The notes under the pieces were generated by a model, which worked only from the letters and a program-made list of their open reading frames with translations, searched no databases and was not told the origin of the DNA. DNA of 64,000 nucleotides from an uncultured Bacteroidales bacterium (GTDB taxonomy: Bacteria; Bacteroidota; Bacteroidia; Bacteroidales; Muribaculaceae), in assembly GCA_958418815.1 (NCBI GenBank), contig CATZGB010000016.1, positions 1 to 64,000 of the forward strand, given 5' to 3'. Each line of letters opens with the position of its first letter. Within the stretch, counting starts at the first letter, position 1. This document shows positions 33,383 through 42,534 of the stretch, piece after piece. A program made the translations under genes and the position numbers.

Positions 33383-35446
33383 TTACTGACGGTCGGAGTA
33401 GAACTTCTGGATGCGGTTCTTCACCTTCTTGTTGCCAAGGAGGATGCCCGACATCGAGTTCTGGAGGGCGATTGCGCCTTCACGCTGGTTGAACACCATG
33501 GCGTCGTTCTGGAAGTCGAAGGGACGGCCCTGGTTGTCAACATTCACCACTTCAAAGACAACCACCGAGTTGTTGAGGGCCACGGGGCCTACGAGCTGGC
33601 CTTTCTGGGCTACGGCCACGTTGGCGTTGAGGGCTGACTCATACGGGGGGAAGTTGCGTACCATGGCCTGGCCGAAGGTCACCTGGGTGGTGTCAACCGA
33701 AGCCTTCATCACAGAGGCGAAACCGGCCACGTTGGAAGCCTTGCCCTTGAAGTCGGCCACGAGCTTCTCACCCTTCATGCGGTTGCGGGCCTTGTCTTCG
33801 AGGTATGTGCGGACGCGGCTGTATGAGGAGGGGATGAAATCACCCTTGAATACCTCCTTGATGGCCACTGCCATAAGGCGGCTTTCGGTGTCGTCGGTGA
33901 AGACTCCAGAGACGTTGCCCTTCTTGTTGTCGATGGTCCACTTGGCGGCGTTGCGGCTTTCGGGGAGGTTGTTTACCGACAGGGTGGAGGGGGTCACGAG
34001 ACCTTCCATCACGTTGTAGCCGGCCTTGGGAGCCTCAGCGGCGAATTTCTCGGGGGTGTTGTTGGCCTCGAGGAACTTGCGGAAGTCGCTGTTGAGCTGG
34101 TTGACGGTGGCGGCGGAGGGAATCACATCGTAGGTGATTTCGGCGATCTCGTACACGGCCACGGGAGCCTTGCGTGAGCGTACCTTCATTGCCACTCCGG
34201 GGTTGTTCTTCGACATGAAATAGGTGCCGGTCTGCGCGCCGGAGATGTCATCCTTCACGAGGGCGAGCTGGGGATCGACGAGCGACACCCATACACTGTC
34301 CTGGCTCTGGGCGATGAGCTTCTCGCCGAGGTCGGCGGGGGTGGCTCCGGTGTTGAGGCGGTTGAGGACGGAGTCGGCGGCTGCGCCTTCGGCGAATACA
34401 GCCATATCGAGCAGCACTGAATCTGTGTCCTCGGTCACGGAGAGGAGTTTGGCCAGTGTGTACTTGTTGTCAAAGAAAGATACCTGTACCACGGTGTCGG
34501 CGGTTATCTTGTCAAGCGCGCGGCTCAGCGTGGGGGCGAGCTTGCTCTTGGGGGCGTTGACGCGGTTGACATAGAACTTGGAGTTGCCGGCGAGGGCCTC
34601 GGTGCCTTCGGTGAGCTTCAGGTCGGCGAGGGCCTTGTTCACGTCGGCGGCCGCGAGGTCGAGGTCGGCCTTCGAGGGGGCGATGTCTACGGTGATGTAG
34701 TCAATCACAAACTGGTTCTCGTCGATGCGGAATCGGTTTTTCTCCTCGTTGTAGATTGCCTCGATGTCAGCGTCGGTGGGCTTGAAGTCGTCATCGGCGA
34801 GGGTCGAGTAATCTTTGCGGACGTAGGCGATGGTCGAGGTCGAGGCGTTGTCTTCGTAGTAAGCCTTGGCGTCGAGCTTGTTGGCGGGGAGCGCGCCGGA
34901 GAAGAGGTTGCTGAACTTCTGGCTCAGGAGCATCTTCTCGGTGTCCTGCTCGAGCGACTGCCAGGCCTGCTGGAGCTGCTGCGACTGGGCGGGCTCGAGG
35001 CCGTATTTCTGGGGGTTGTAGGCGTAGTCGTAGAGGACCTGTGCGGAGGGGAAGCCCCACTGCTGCACCATGCGGGCCACCATGGGGTGGGGTGTCTCGC
35101 CGAGCATGGCCTTTGAGAGTTCGTTGTCGGTCACTACCAGGCCGAGGTCTTCGAATTCCTGGTTGAGAAGGGTCTCGTTGACCATCTGCTGCAACACCAT
35201 TGTCTGGATGCGGGCGTTGTCGATGTTGGTGTAGCCCTGGTTGCGCATCTGCTCGGACTGCTGCTCGACGCGGCGCTGGAAGTCCATGTAGTCGATTTTC
35301 TTGCCGCCGACTTCAGCGACGGTGTGGTTGTCGGAGAATAGTTCTCCCGGGCGGTCGACCGCGGTGAGGATAAACAACAGAAGCGCGATTCCAAGTATGG
35401 AAATGATCAGTATGGGCCTCTGTCGAATTTGTTCGAGTGCTGACAT
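33383..35446 (-). CDS. ppiD: PpiD/SurA-type membrane-anchored periplasmic chaperone
   Basis: 687 residues: a short cytoplasmic start, one membrane helix (about 12-28), a SurA_N-type chaperone domain (about 35-230, FQRRVEQQSEQMRNQG...LLNQEFEDLGLVVTDNEL), a middle region aligning with parvulin domains but lacking the usual conserved His/Cys pattern, and a C-terminal helical domain. PpiD helps newly exported proteins fold at the Sec exit. The probably inactive prolyl isomerase domain is common for Bacteroidetes homologues. A canonical promoter lies 150 bases upstream; the leader 35447-35590 is GC-rich and may be structured. Confidence 0.85.
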   Translation of the reverse strand: MSALEQIRQRPILIISILGIALLLFILTAVDRPGELFSDNHTVAEVGGKKIDYMDFQRRVEQQSEQMRNQGYTNIDNARIQTMVLQQMVNETLLNQEFEDLGLVVTDNELSKAMLGETPHPMVARMVQQWGFPSAQVLYDYAYNPQKYGLEPAQSQQLQQAWQSLEQDTEKMLLSQKFSNLFSGALPANKLDAKAYYEDNASTSTIAYVRKDYSTLADDDFKPTDADIEAIYNEEKNRFRIDENQFVIDYITVDIAPSKADLDLAAADVNKALADLKLTEGTEALAGNSKFYVNRVNAPKSKLAPTLSRALDKITADTVVQVSFFDNKYTLAKLLSVTEDTDSVLLDMAVFAEGAAADSVLNRLNTGATPADLGEKLIAQSQDSVWVSLVDPQLALVKDDISGAQTGTYFMSKNNPGVAMKVRSRKAPVAVYEIAEITYDVIPSAATVNQLNSDFRKFLEANNTPEKFAAEAPKAGYNVMEGLVTPSTLSVNNLPESRNAAKWTIDNKKGNVSGVFTDDTESRLMAVAIKEVFKGDFIPSSYSRVRTYLEDKARNRMKGEKLVADFKGKASNVAGFASVMKASVDTTQVTFGQAMVRNFPPYESALNANVAVAQKGQLVGPVALNNSVVVFEVVNVDNQGRPFDFQNDAMVFNQREGAIALQNSMSGILLGNKKVKNRIQKFYSDRQ

Positions 35447-35593
35447 TTAGAATTAAATGGTTTATGTTATTGTTTTTTCTTTTGCAAAAAATGGCGGTAT
35501 GGCTTGCTAATCGCAGGCCTGACGGCCGGCAAAGCCGCGCTCCGGCATTGCGCCGAGGCGTTTTTGGTGCTGTTTTGGCCGTTAAATAATGCG

Positions 35594-35625
35594 CAAAGAT
35601 ACGTTTTTTCTGCAAGTTGCCCAAA
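35594..35625 (-). promoter_or_regulatory. ppiD promoter (TTTG-N20-TATCTTTG)
   Basis: Minus-strand TTTG at 35622-35625 and TATCTTTG at 35594-35601, spacing 20. Implies a leader of about 140 bases. Confidence 0.78.
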
Positions 35626-35740
35626 TAATTGGCCTTTTTTGTGACGGTTTTCATCCGACATAGGTTGCAAATGTGGCGCGACGGGTGTGGATGGTTTGAT
35701 TCATTCGTGGCCCGGGGGATGGAAATATAATGGGCGGCGA

Positions 35741-35772
35741 TTGGCGGAAGACGCGGAAAAGTCGTAACTTTG
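35741..35772 (+). promoter_or_regulatory. Promoter of the MBOAT-SGNH pair (TTG-N21-TAACTTTG)
   Basis: TTG at 35741-35743, TAACTTTG at 35765-35772. It lies inside the longer in-frame extension from 35730, so the ATG at 35829 is the start. Confidence 0.75.
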
Positions 35773-35828
35773 CAGCCGAGTTACGAGATACTCCACATTC
35801 TGTTTCCGCTTATCTGTTACTATTCCCG

Positions 35829-37277
35829 ATGTTGTTCAACTCGATAGAGTTCGCTGTGTTTCTGGTTGTCGTGTTCCTGCTCTACTGGTTTGTGTTCAAT
35901 CGCCGGGAGCGGGTGCGCAATCTGTTTGTGATTGCCGTCAGCTATCTGTTTTACGGATGGTGGGACTGGCGTTTCCTGTTGCTCATCGCCTTCACGTCGC
36001 TGTGTAGCTTTGTCAGCGGCCTTGTAATAAGCCGCAGCCACCGGCTTGGGCGTCAAGGCAAGGCCCGTTGGGCCTGCGGGTTGAACGTGGCGGTCAACCT
36101 GGCCATCCTCTGCCTGTTCAAGTATTACAACTTCTTCATGACTGAGTTTGCCGCGAGGTTTCTTGGTGGAGACACGTCAGGGCTGCTGGTCAAGCTGGTG
36201 CTGCCGGTGGGAATCTCGTTCTACACATTCCAGGCACTGAGCTATTCGATTGATGTATATCGCCGCAAGCTTGAGGCCACCTCTGACATCACGGCATTCT
36301 TCGCCTACATCGCTTTTTTCCCGCAGCTTGTGGCCGGGCCTATCGAGCGCGCCACAAACCTGCTGCCGCAGTTTTACAGCCTGCGCGCCTTTGATTACGA
36401 GGGAGCGGTCGACGGGATGCGCCGCATCCTGTGGGGTTTGTTCAAGAAGGTGGTTGTCGCCGACAGCTGTGCCGTCATGGTCAACACGGTCTTCGCCGAT
36501 TATTCCACGCTGCCGGGCAGCACGTTGCTGATAGGGGCGGTGTTGTTCGCGTTCCAGATTTACGGCGATTTCTCGGGCTACTCCGACATCGCCATCGGCA
36601 CGGCGCGCCTCTTCGGGTTCAGCCTGATGCAGAACTTCCGCAACCCTTATTTCTCGCGCGACATAGGTGAGTTCTGGCGCAGGTGGCACATTTCGCTCAA
36701 CACCTGGTTTCGCGACTATGTCTATATCCCGCTTGGCGGGAGCCGGATAAGCAAGCACAAGGTGGTGCGCAACACCTTTGTCATCTTCCTGCTCAGCGGG
36801 TTGTGGCACGGGGCCAACTGGACCTTCCTGGTGTGGGGCGGCTACCACGCGCTGCTCTTCGTGCCCCTTATCGTGTCAAAGCGCAACCGCAAGCACACAG
36901 ACACTGTGGCCCAGGACAGGCGGCTGCCATCGTTCGCCGAGATGCGCGGTATGGCGGTGACATTCTGCCTGGTGGTGGTCGGCTGGATTTTCTTCAGGGC
37001 TGAGACCATTGCCGATGCCTGGCATTACCTGTGTGGTATTTTCAGCCGCTCGCTGTTTGCCAAGCCTACGGGTTACGGGCGCGAGCATGACCTCTGGGTT
37101 ACCATCGCATGGATTGTGGTGATGCTGGCGGTGGAATGGATTCAGCGGCGACGCGACCATGGGCTGGCGCTCGGACTTGTCAAGCCCCGCTGGCTGCGGT
37201 GGATAGTGTATTACGCGATACTTGTCAGCCTCCTTTTCGGCGAGGGGGTTGAGACATTCATCTATTTCCAGTTTTGA
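35829..37277 (+). CDS. MBOAT-family polysaccharide O-acyltransferase (AlgI-like)
   Basis: 482 residues with about eleven membrane helices. AlgI/DltB hallmarks are YYNFF (about 100), LVLPVGISFYTFQALSYSIDVYRR, FFPQLVAGPIERA, SGYSDIAIGTARLFGF, FWRRWHISLNTWFRDYVYIPLGG and GLWHGANWTFLVWGGYHA, which contains the catalytic His. It moves acetyl groups across the inner membrane for transfer to a surface or periplasmic glycan. Directly followed (six bases) by an SGNH/AlgJ-like gene that completes the reaction. Confidence 0.93.
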   Translation: MLFNSIEFAVFLVVVFLLYWFVFNRRERVRNLFVIAVSYLFYGWWDWRFLLLIAFTSLCSFVSGLVISRSHRLGRQGKARWACGLNVAVNLAILCLFKYYNFFMTEFAARFLGGDTSGLLVKLVLPVGISFYTFQALSYSIDVYRRKLEATSDITAFFAYIAFFPQLVAGPIERATNLLPQFYSLRAFDYEGAVDGMRRILWGLFKKVVVADSCAVMVNTVFADYSTLPGSTLLIGAVLFAFQIYGDFSGYSDIAIGTARLFGFSLMQNFRNPYFSRDIGEFWRRWHISLNTWFRDYVYIPLGGSRISKHKVVRNTFVIFLLSGLWHGANWTFLVWGGYHALLFVPLIVSKRNRKHTDTVAQDRRLPSFAEMRGMAVTFCLVVVGWIFFRAETIADAWHYLCGIFSRSLFAKPTGYGREHDLWVTIAWIVVMLAVEWIQRRRDHGLALGLVKPRWLRWIVYYAILVSLLFGEGVETFIYFQF

Positions 37278-37283
37278 AACGTC

Positions 37284-38336
37284 ATGGAATCAGGCAACAA
37301 CATAGGTCTCGTGAAATTCCTGCGCCGTCTGCTCATAGGCGCGATTCCCGCGATGGTTTTCTGTGTGGCGATACTCTACTTCGCCCTCTTTCTGCGGCCG
37401 CAGATGGTGGGAGACCTCGGCGAACTCGGGAAGATACGGTTTGACTGCGCGTATTGCGACAGCATGTATCGTCCGGTGCTGTCAAACGGCATGCCACTGA
37501 TTTACCAGCCCGGCGACTCGCTTGCGGCTGTGGTCACGATAGGCGACTCATTCAGCCAGCAGCGTCCCAACGGCTACCAGGCGTTCCTGGCCGAGCGCAT
37601 TGGGATGCCGGTCAGCAACGTCGCGCTGGATCACCATCAGGTGTCTCCCGAGCAGGCTGTTTGGGACATGGTGAATTCCGGATTTTTCGACAGCCATCCC
37701 GCCGTTGAGTGGGTCGTGGTGGAGACTGTCGAGAGAGAGTTCATAAGCCGCTGGCTGGCAGTTGACACGGCCCGCACGACGAACCATTATCCTGTTGTCC
37801 GTCAGAAATCTCCTGATGAGGGTGCTGATTCCCGCGGACTGGCCGGACGGATTTTCCGACAAGGGGTCGACTGGCTGAAATTGTCGGCCGGGCTGGCCGA
37901 CAGTCCTGTCAAGTCGGTGAGACTTGACAGGGAATGCTTCACCCTGCCGGGCAAGGAGGCCATGCTCTATTTTTACCAGGACGACCTGAATTGCCTGTCG
38001 GCCACCGACGGGGAAATCTCGGAAGTGGCGGCGAAGCTTTCAGCCCTCCACCGTCGTTTCGCCGCGCGGAGAATCGGGATGCTCTTCATGCTCGCGCCTG
38101 ACAAATATGAGCTTTATCAGCATCTTGCGGTTGACAATCCATATCCGGCGCGTCCGCTCGGCTCCCAGCTTCTGGCTCTCGACTCGCTCGGCTTCGTGGT
38201 GAATCCGCTCCCTGAGCTTTCGCGCCGTCTTGAGGCCGGGGAGAAAGACCTCTTCATGGCGGATGACAGCCATTGGTCGGCCAAAAGCGCGGAGGTTGCG
38301 GCTTCACTTGTCGCCACGAGGATGCTGGCGCGGTGA
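37284..38336 (+). CDS. AlgJ/AlgX-like SGNH acetyltransferase partner of the MBOAT protein
   Basis: 350 residues: an N-terminal membrane anchor (about 12-36) and a periplasmic SGNH-type domain. The block I motif is TIGDSFSQ (nucleophile Ser), and the final block DDSHWSAKSAEVAA carries the Asp-x-x-His pair, as in AlgJ and AlgX. It would accept acetyl from the MBOAT protein and place it on a polysaccharide. Which polysaccharide is unknown; no glycosyltransferase is next to the pair. Confidence 0.88.
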   Translation: MESGNNIGLVKFLRRLLIGAIPAMVFCVAILYFALFLRPQMVGDLGELGKIRFDCAYCDSMYRPVLSNGMPLIYQPGDSLAAVVTIGDSFSQQRPNGYQAFLAERIGMPVSNVALDHHQVSPEQAVWDMVNSGFFDSHPAVEWVVVETVEREFISRWLAVDTARTTNHYPVVRQKSPDEGADSRGLAGRIFRQGVDWLKLSAGLADSPVKSVRLDRECFTLPGKEAMLYFYQDDLNCLSATDGEISEVAAKLSALHRRFAARRIGMLFMLAPDKYELYQHLAVDNPYPARPLGSQLLALDSLGFVVNPLPELSRRLEAGEKDLFMADDSHWSAKSAEVAASLVATRMLAR

Positions 38337-38375
38337 GTATCAGGCCGTCAGTCCTGGTGTGGTTTTCATTCACAT

Positions 38376-38455
38376 AAAAACTCACGCAGATTCCGCAGAT
38401 ACGCAGATTTCCGCAGATGCCTTTACGATTAAGAGGATTAAATGGATTAAGGGGT
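38376..38455. repeat. Short tandem repeats (17/18-bp and 9-bp units)
   Basis: ACGCAGATTCCGCAGAT is followed directly by ACGCAGATTTCCGCAGAT; a few bases on, three 9-base units GATTAAnnn occur in a row. Sits between convergent genes and resembles the GATTCC array at 62-156. Confidence 0.65.
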
Positions 38456-38464
38456 AGATGCACT

Positions 38465-38505
38465 GCACCCCGGCTTCGGTGATTTTGTCATCAAAGCCGG
38501 GGTGC
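38465..38505. terminator. Hairpin between the SGNH gene and ino1
   Basis: GCACCCCGGCTT pairs with AAGCCGGGGTGC, with an inner GAT/ATC stem. Both convergent genes could end here, but the T-tracts are weak. Confidence 0.6.
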
Positions 38506-38567
38506 GGTTGGTTATCTGTCATCCCTGCGGGGCTTGTTGGAGCTTCCGCGAGGGGGAAGATGCGGGA

Positions 38568-39902
38568 TTAGTCGATGGTCTCGTCAGCGGGGTAGCCTCC
38601 CATCTCGCGGATGGCGTTCTTCAGCATCACATACTGCTGGAAGAGGTGGTTGACGGGCACCTCGTTCTTGGTGTAGTCGTGCATCGGGCTCTTGAGGAAG
38701 AAGCTCAGGAAGCGCTGGATGCCGTAACGGCCGTTGCGGGCAGCGAGGTCGCTGAGCAGCACGAGGTCGAGGCAGAGGGGAGCTGCGAGGATTGAGTCGC
38801 GGCAGAGGAAGTTGATCTTGATCTGCATGGGGTAGCCCATCCAGCCGAAGATGTCGATGTTGTCCCATCCCTCCTTGTTGTCGTTGCGGGGGGGATAGTA
38901 GTTGATGCGCACTTTGTGGTAGTAGCCGTTGTGGTCGTTGCCTTCGCCACCGCAGTTTACGCCGTAGAGGTCGGGCTGCTCTTCGGGAACGAGGATGGAC
39001 TCGAGTGTGGAGAGCTTGGAAACCTCCTTGGTGCGGAAGTTGGCGGGCTCGTCAAGCACGAGGCCGTCGCGGTTGCCGAGGATGTTGGTGGAGAACCAGC
39101 CGTTGAGACCGAGGCAACGGGTGCCGATGATGGGGGCGAAGCCCGACTTCACGAGGGTCTGGCCGGTCTTGAAGTCCTTGCCGGCGATGGGCATCTTGGT
39201 CTTCTCGGCGAGCTCCCACATGGCGGGGATGTCGACGGTGGTGTTGGGGGCGCCCATGATGAAGGGAGCGCCTTCGGTGAGGGCTGCGTATGCGTAGCAC
39301 ATCGAGGGGGCGATATGCTCCTTGTCGTCGGCCTTCATGGCGGCCTCGAGCTGGTCGAGGGTCATGTGGATGTTCTCGTCGACGGGAACGTACACCTCGG
39401 TGGATGCGGCCCAGAGGACAACCACGCGGTCAACGCCGTTTTCCTTCTTGAAGTTGCGGATGTCTTCGCGGAGCTGCTCTGTCATCTCCCAACGGGTCTT
39501 GCCGACCATGATGTTATCGCCGTCGAGACGCTTGGCGTAGTTGTGGTCGAAAGCGGCCTTCATGGGCTTGATGTTCTCAAGCTCATCCTTCACCGGGTTG
39601 ATGTCCTTCTCTTTGAGAACCTCGGCGTTGATGGCAGCCTCGTATGCGTTGGCGGGATAAACGTCCCATGCGCCGAACACGATGTCGTTGAGGTCTGCGA
39701 TGGGAACTATCTCGTTGTATTTGAGGTATTTCTTGTTCTCGCCTTCTCCGACACGGATTTTGTCGTACTGGGTCATTGAGCCGACAGGCTTGGAAAGACC
39801 TTTGCGGGCCATCAACACACCGGTCATGAAGGTGCTGGTGACAGCGCCGAGACCAACGACTAATACGCCGAGTTTGCCCTCGGCCTTCTTAACGTTACTC
39901 AT
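38568..39902 (-). CDS. ino1: Myo-inositol-1-phosphate synthase
   Basis: 444 residues. The enzyme converts glucose-6-phosphate to myo-inositol-3-phosphate (1L-myo-inositol-1-phosphate) with NAD. The NAD-binding start GVLVVGLGAVTST, the LWAASTEVYVP and GAPNTTVDIPA segments, KDFKTGQTLVKSG with the catalytic lysines, and the late KINFLCRDSILAAPLCLDLVLL are family signatures. Downstream genes on the same strand but in a separate transcript make phosphatidylinositol-type lipids, so this supplies their headgroup. A TACTTTTG box at 40021-40028 gives a leader of about 115 bases. Confidence 0.96.
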   Translation of the reverse strand: MSNVKKAEGKLGVLVVGLGAVTSTFMTGVLMARKGLSKPVGSMTQYDKIRVGEGENKKYLKYNEIVPIADLNDIVFGAWDVYPANAYEAAINAEVLKEKDINPVKDELENIKPMKAAFDHNYAKRLDGDNIMVGKTRWEMTEQLREDIRNFKKENGVDRVVVLWAASTEVYVPVDENIHMTLDQLEAAMKADDKEHIAPSMCYAYAALTEGAPFIMGAPNTTVDIPAMWELAEKTKMPIAGKDFKTGQTLVKSGFAPIIGTRCLGLNGWFSTNILGNRDGLVLDEPANFRTKEVSKLSTLESILVPEEQPDLYGVNCGGEGNDHNGYYHKVRINYYPPRNDNKEGWDNIDIFGWMGYPMQIKINFLCRDSILAAPLCLDLVLLSDLAARNGRYGIQRFLSFFLKSPMHDYTKNEVPVNHLFQQYVMLKNAIREMGGYPADETID

Positions 39903-40020
39903 TTTAAATAGTATGGTTTGTTTTTTCAGTTGGCAACTTTAGAGTCGTGATGATTGGCTGTCGGTTGCCCGTTTTGCCGGGGAAGAGAGTGGAATCGACT
40001 GGCCAAAGCAAAATTGCCCC

Positions 40021-40028
40021 CAAAAGTA
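40021..40028 (-). promoter_or_regulatory. -7 box (TACTTTTG) of ino1
   Basis: TAnnTTTG match on the minus strand. The 343-base gap 39903-40245 is AT-rich; besides this box it holds an imperfect direct repeat (TTAAAATGAGTTAA / TTAAAATGCGTTAA, about 40115-40166) and no gene. Confidence 0.6.
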
Positions 40029-40245
40029 CGGAGATATTTCGGATTGTGAAAATATTTTTGGTGAAATATTTGTTTTGTTTCGTGAATAAATATTTAATAT
40101 GCCGCTATGTGGTTAAAATGAGTTAACGATGGCCTTTGTGTGGTTGTGTATGTTAAAATGCGTTAATGTAGTTTTGGCCAAAAATCACATATTCAGCACT
40201 CCTTTTGAGGGAGAGAGGAGGTTTCGGGCAGGGGAACCGTCCTGG

Positions 40246-41214
40246 TTAAGGTTTGTTAACTTTGGCCGGATTCACATATCGGGCGTAACGGTAGATGAAC
40301 CGCGAGAATGTCGGGATGCGCATCAGGCCGTGTTCAAACAGCGCGTATGCCAGGAGACTGCAGAGTATGCCCAGCGTCACGTCTATGATGTAATGATGGG
40401 AGGAGTAGACGGCGGTGAACCATATGCCGACTGTAATCACCGCGAGCATTACGCGAATCCAGAGGGGGGATTTGGATTTGAGCGAGTAGATGAACGCCAC
40501 GAAGGTGTAGGCCGAATGGAGCGACGGCACGGCGGCGAACACATTGGCGTTGCGCCCGTAAAGGCCGTGGAAAATACCCAGGCCGGTCATCTCGTCGAAT
40601 CTGCCGAGTCCGGCCACCTCTCCCGGGGTCGAGAGGTCGAGCCCGAATCCGTGGAGGGCCACATACCATGGCGGAGCGGCGGGATGGATGTAATATCCGG
40701 CGAAGCCGATGAAGTTGACAAGCAGGAACACCAGGGCGAAATGGAGATAGGCTTTGTCTTGTCCGCCGAAGTATAGCCAAAGGCCGAAGAGTATCGGCAC
40801 TGGCACCCAGCAGAGGTAGAAAACTCCTCCGAGGAAGTCCATCAGCGGTGTGGTGTGGAGGGCGAAGAACTCGTTGGGGGTCAGCAGTGTGCCGTCGGCG
40901 GCTGTGATGCCGAAGAGGGTTTTCTCGGCGTTGTATATCCCCTCGATGTCGACAGGGTTGACCTCGTAGTTGTGGACGATGTTCATCCAGTCGTATGAGA
41001 TGCCGAAGATTATGAACGGCAGCAGGGCCACGACCGCCTTGCGTGAGGCAGGGCAGGCAAAGAAAAGCGCAGCAAGCAGCAGGGCCATCCACAGGTGCTC
41101 AGGACGGAAGCCGACACACAGGGCTGTGACCGCCAGCCATATGGCCAGCGCGGCCACTACGGTCGCCGACTCGCGGCGAGAGGGTAAAGCCTTCGTCATC
41201 CTGCGGTCGGTCAT
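40246..41214 (-). CDS. PAP2-family membrane enzyme, Aur1-like (probable inositol phosphorylceramide synthase)
   Basis: 322 residues, about six or seven membrane helices. It has the Aur1-type PAP2 motifs: AVPSLHSAYTF (His233) and YSSHHYIIDV (His274, Asp278). Aur1-type enzymes transfer phosphoinositol from phosphatidylinositol to ceramide; Bacteroidales make sphingolipids, and a homologous step is known in Bacteroides thetaiotaomicron. The start ATG at 41214 overlaps the CDP-alcohol transferase stop by four bases (ATGA), so translation is coupled. A plain phosphatase role is the alternative. Confidence 0.85.
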   Translation of the reverse strand: MTDRRMTKALPSRRESATVVAALAIWLAVTALCVGFRPEHLWMALLLAALFFACPASRKAVVALLPFIIFGISYDWMNIVHNYEVNPVDIEGIYNAEKTLFGITAADGTLLTPNEFFALHTTPLMDFLGGVFYLCWVPVPILFGLWLYFGGQDKAYLHFALVFLLVNFIGFAGYYIHPAAPPWYVALHGFGLDLSTPGEVAGLGRFDEMTGLGIFHGLYGRNANVFAAVPSLHSAYTFVAFIYSLKSKSPLWIRVMLAVITVGIWFTAVYSSHHYIIDVTLGILCSLLAYALFEHGLMRIPTFSRFIYRYARYVNPAKVNKP

Positions 41215-41921
41215 TTGTTTGCTTTCTTGTCGGCCGACAGTGTGGCGCGGCAGGCACCTACGCGGGCGAAAGCCGTGATGTTGGCGAAGATGGCGATTAT
41301 GGCCATGGCGATGACGAGTATCATCATCGCGGCGTAGGGGGTGTTGGGCGAAGCCAGGCCTGTGATGCCACACGCGAGGCATCCGACAGAGGTCACCACC
41401 ACTCGCTCAGGGCGTTGCATGAATCCGACCTTGCACTCTATACCTACCCCTTCGGCGCGGGCGCGGACGTAGCTGACCATGATGGAGCCGACCAGGGCCA
41501 CGAAAGTGACCAGGGCCCCGACGGGGTAGCCTGCCATTATGAGGAAATAGCTCAGCGCGCCCAGGGTGAGCAGCTCGCAGTAGCGGTCGAGCACCGAGTC
41601 GTATAGCGCGCCAAACCGTGACTCCATGTTGCCCAGGCGCGCGACCTGTCCGTCGAGCATGTCGAAAAGCGAGAAGATTATCGTCACGGCCCCTCCCCAG
41701 GTGATGAGGTCGAATCTCAGGTGGGTCGGGTCGATGGCGGCCAGGTAGCCTGCCCAGGCGATGATGCAGGCTGCCGCGAGGTTGCCGAGCAGACCGATGG
41801 TCGTCACTATGTTGGGGGTGACGCCGAGGCGTATGAGGAATTTCACAAATGGGTTGATGATGAAGTAGATACCCTTTTGTATTCCGTCGCGTTTTTTCTT
41901 GAAGGTATTCTTGGCGGTCAT
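41211..41921 (-). CDS. CDP-alcohol phosphatidyltransferase (probable phosphatidylinositol-phosphate synthase)
   Basis: 236 residues with about six membrane helices. The full family signature is present: Asp87-x2-Asp90-Gly91-x2-Ala94-Arg95-x8-Gly104-x3-Asp108-x3-Asp112. Such enzymes join CDP-diacylglycerol to an alcohol at the inner membrane. Position between an Aur1-like gene and a GtrA gene, near ino1, points to inositol phosphate as the alcohol, as in actinobacterial PIP synthases. ATGA overlaps on both sides tie it to its neighbours. Confidence 0.9.
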   Translation of the reverse strand: MTAKNTFKKKRDGIQKGIYFIINPFVKFLIRLGVTPNIVTTIGLLGNLAAACIIAWAGYLAAIDPTHLRFDLITWGGAVTIIFSLFDMLDGQVARLGNMESRFGALYDSVLDRYCELLTLGALSYFLIMAGYPVGALVTFVALVGSIMVSYVRARAEGVGIECKVGFMQRPERVVVTSVGCLACGITGLASPNTPYAAMMILVIAMAIIAIFANITAFARVGACRATLSADKKANK

Positions 41922-42508
41922 TTGTCGCTTGTATTTTTCTTCTTTTTCAAGGTCAACGCGTCGACCATCCTTATGGCGAAGGGGTCGAAACGGGTCGGCC
42001 GGTAGACGAAGTTCTTCTGCATGACGAAATTCCAGGCCAGGGAGACGATGAGCGACACCGACAAGCGGGCGAATGCGAAAATCCCGTCAGGCTTTATCCA
42101 ATGTATGTTGGTTATCAGTTCGAAACGTTGCAGCCCCTGTTCGAGGAGCGTTGTGCCCCCGAGGTTGAGGACGAAGCTGCCTCCCCAGATGAGGAGGTAT
42201 TTGATGGCCACCGCCTTGACCGAGCAGTTGTCGGCCTGGAAGGTGAACTTGTAGTTGACGATGCAGTTGACGATTCCGCCGACCACGAGGCCGATGGCTG
42301 TGGCCAGGAAGGTGCGCATGGGGGCCGAGCCGAGCGGAGAGAATACCCAGGCGTAGAACACGAAGCATACCCCCATGTCGGTCCACGACGCGAGCTGGGA
42401 TGAAACCGATGAGCGGAGGAAGGTGAAGATGCCTTTCCCGTGCAGAAACTTGTCGGCGATTTTGTTTGACAGTGTCTTTATGCCCATCTGATTTGTCTGG
42501 GGTTGCAT
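41918..42508 (-). CDS. GtrA-family membrane protein
   Basis: 196 residues from ATG 42508 (ATG 42487 is equally possible), four membrane helices of the GtrA type: FLRSSVSSQLASWTDMGVCFVFY, VGGIVNCIVNYKFTFQ, LIVSLAWNFVMQKNFVY. GtrA proteins are inferred to flip or stabilise lipid-linked sugars. Its presence in an inositol-lipid operon suggests a role in moving or glycosylating that lipid, but this is inference. Ends with a four-base overlap into the CDP-alcohol transferase gene. Confidence 0.85.
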   Translation of the reverse strand: MQPQTNQMGIKTLSNKIADKFLHGKGIFTFLRSSVSSQLASWTDMGVCFVFYAWVFSPLGSAPMRTFLATAIGLVVGGIVNCIVNYKFTFQADNCSVKAVAIKYLLIWGGSFVLNLGGTTLLEQGLQRFELITNIHWIKPDGIFAFARLSVSLIVSLAWNFVMQKNFVYRPTRFDPFAIRMVDALTLKKKKNTSDK

Positions 42509-42534
42509 TTTGGGGTGTTGGGGTGAGTCAATTG

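Noticed and set aside
38916..39779. A 287-codon plus-strand frame antisense to ino1
   Set aside because: ino1 is certain; the opposite frame is Gly/Val/His-rich shadow sequence.
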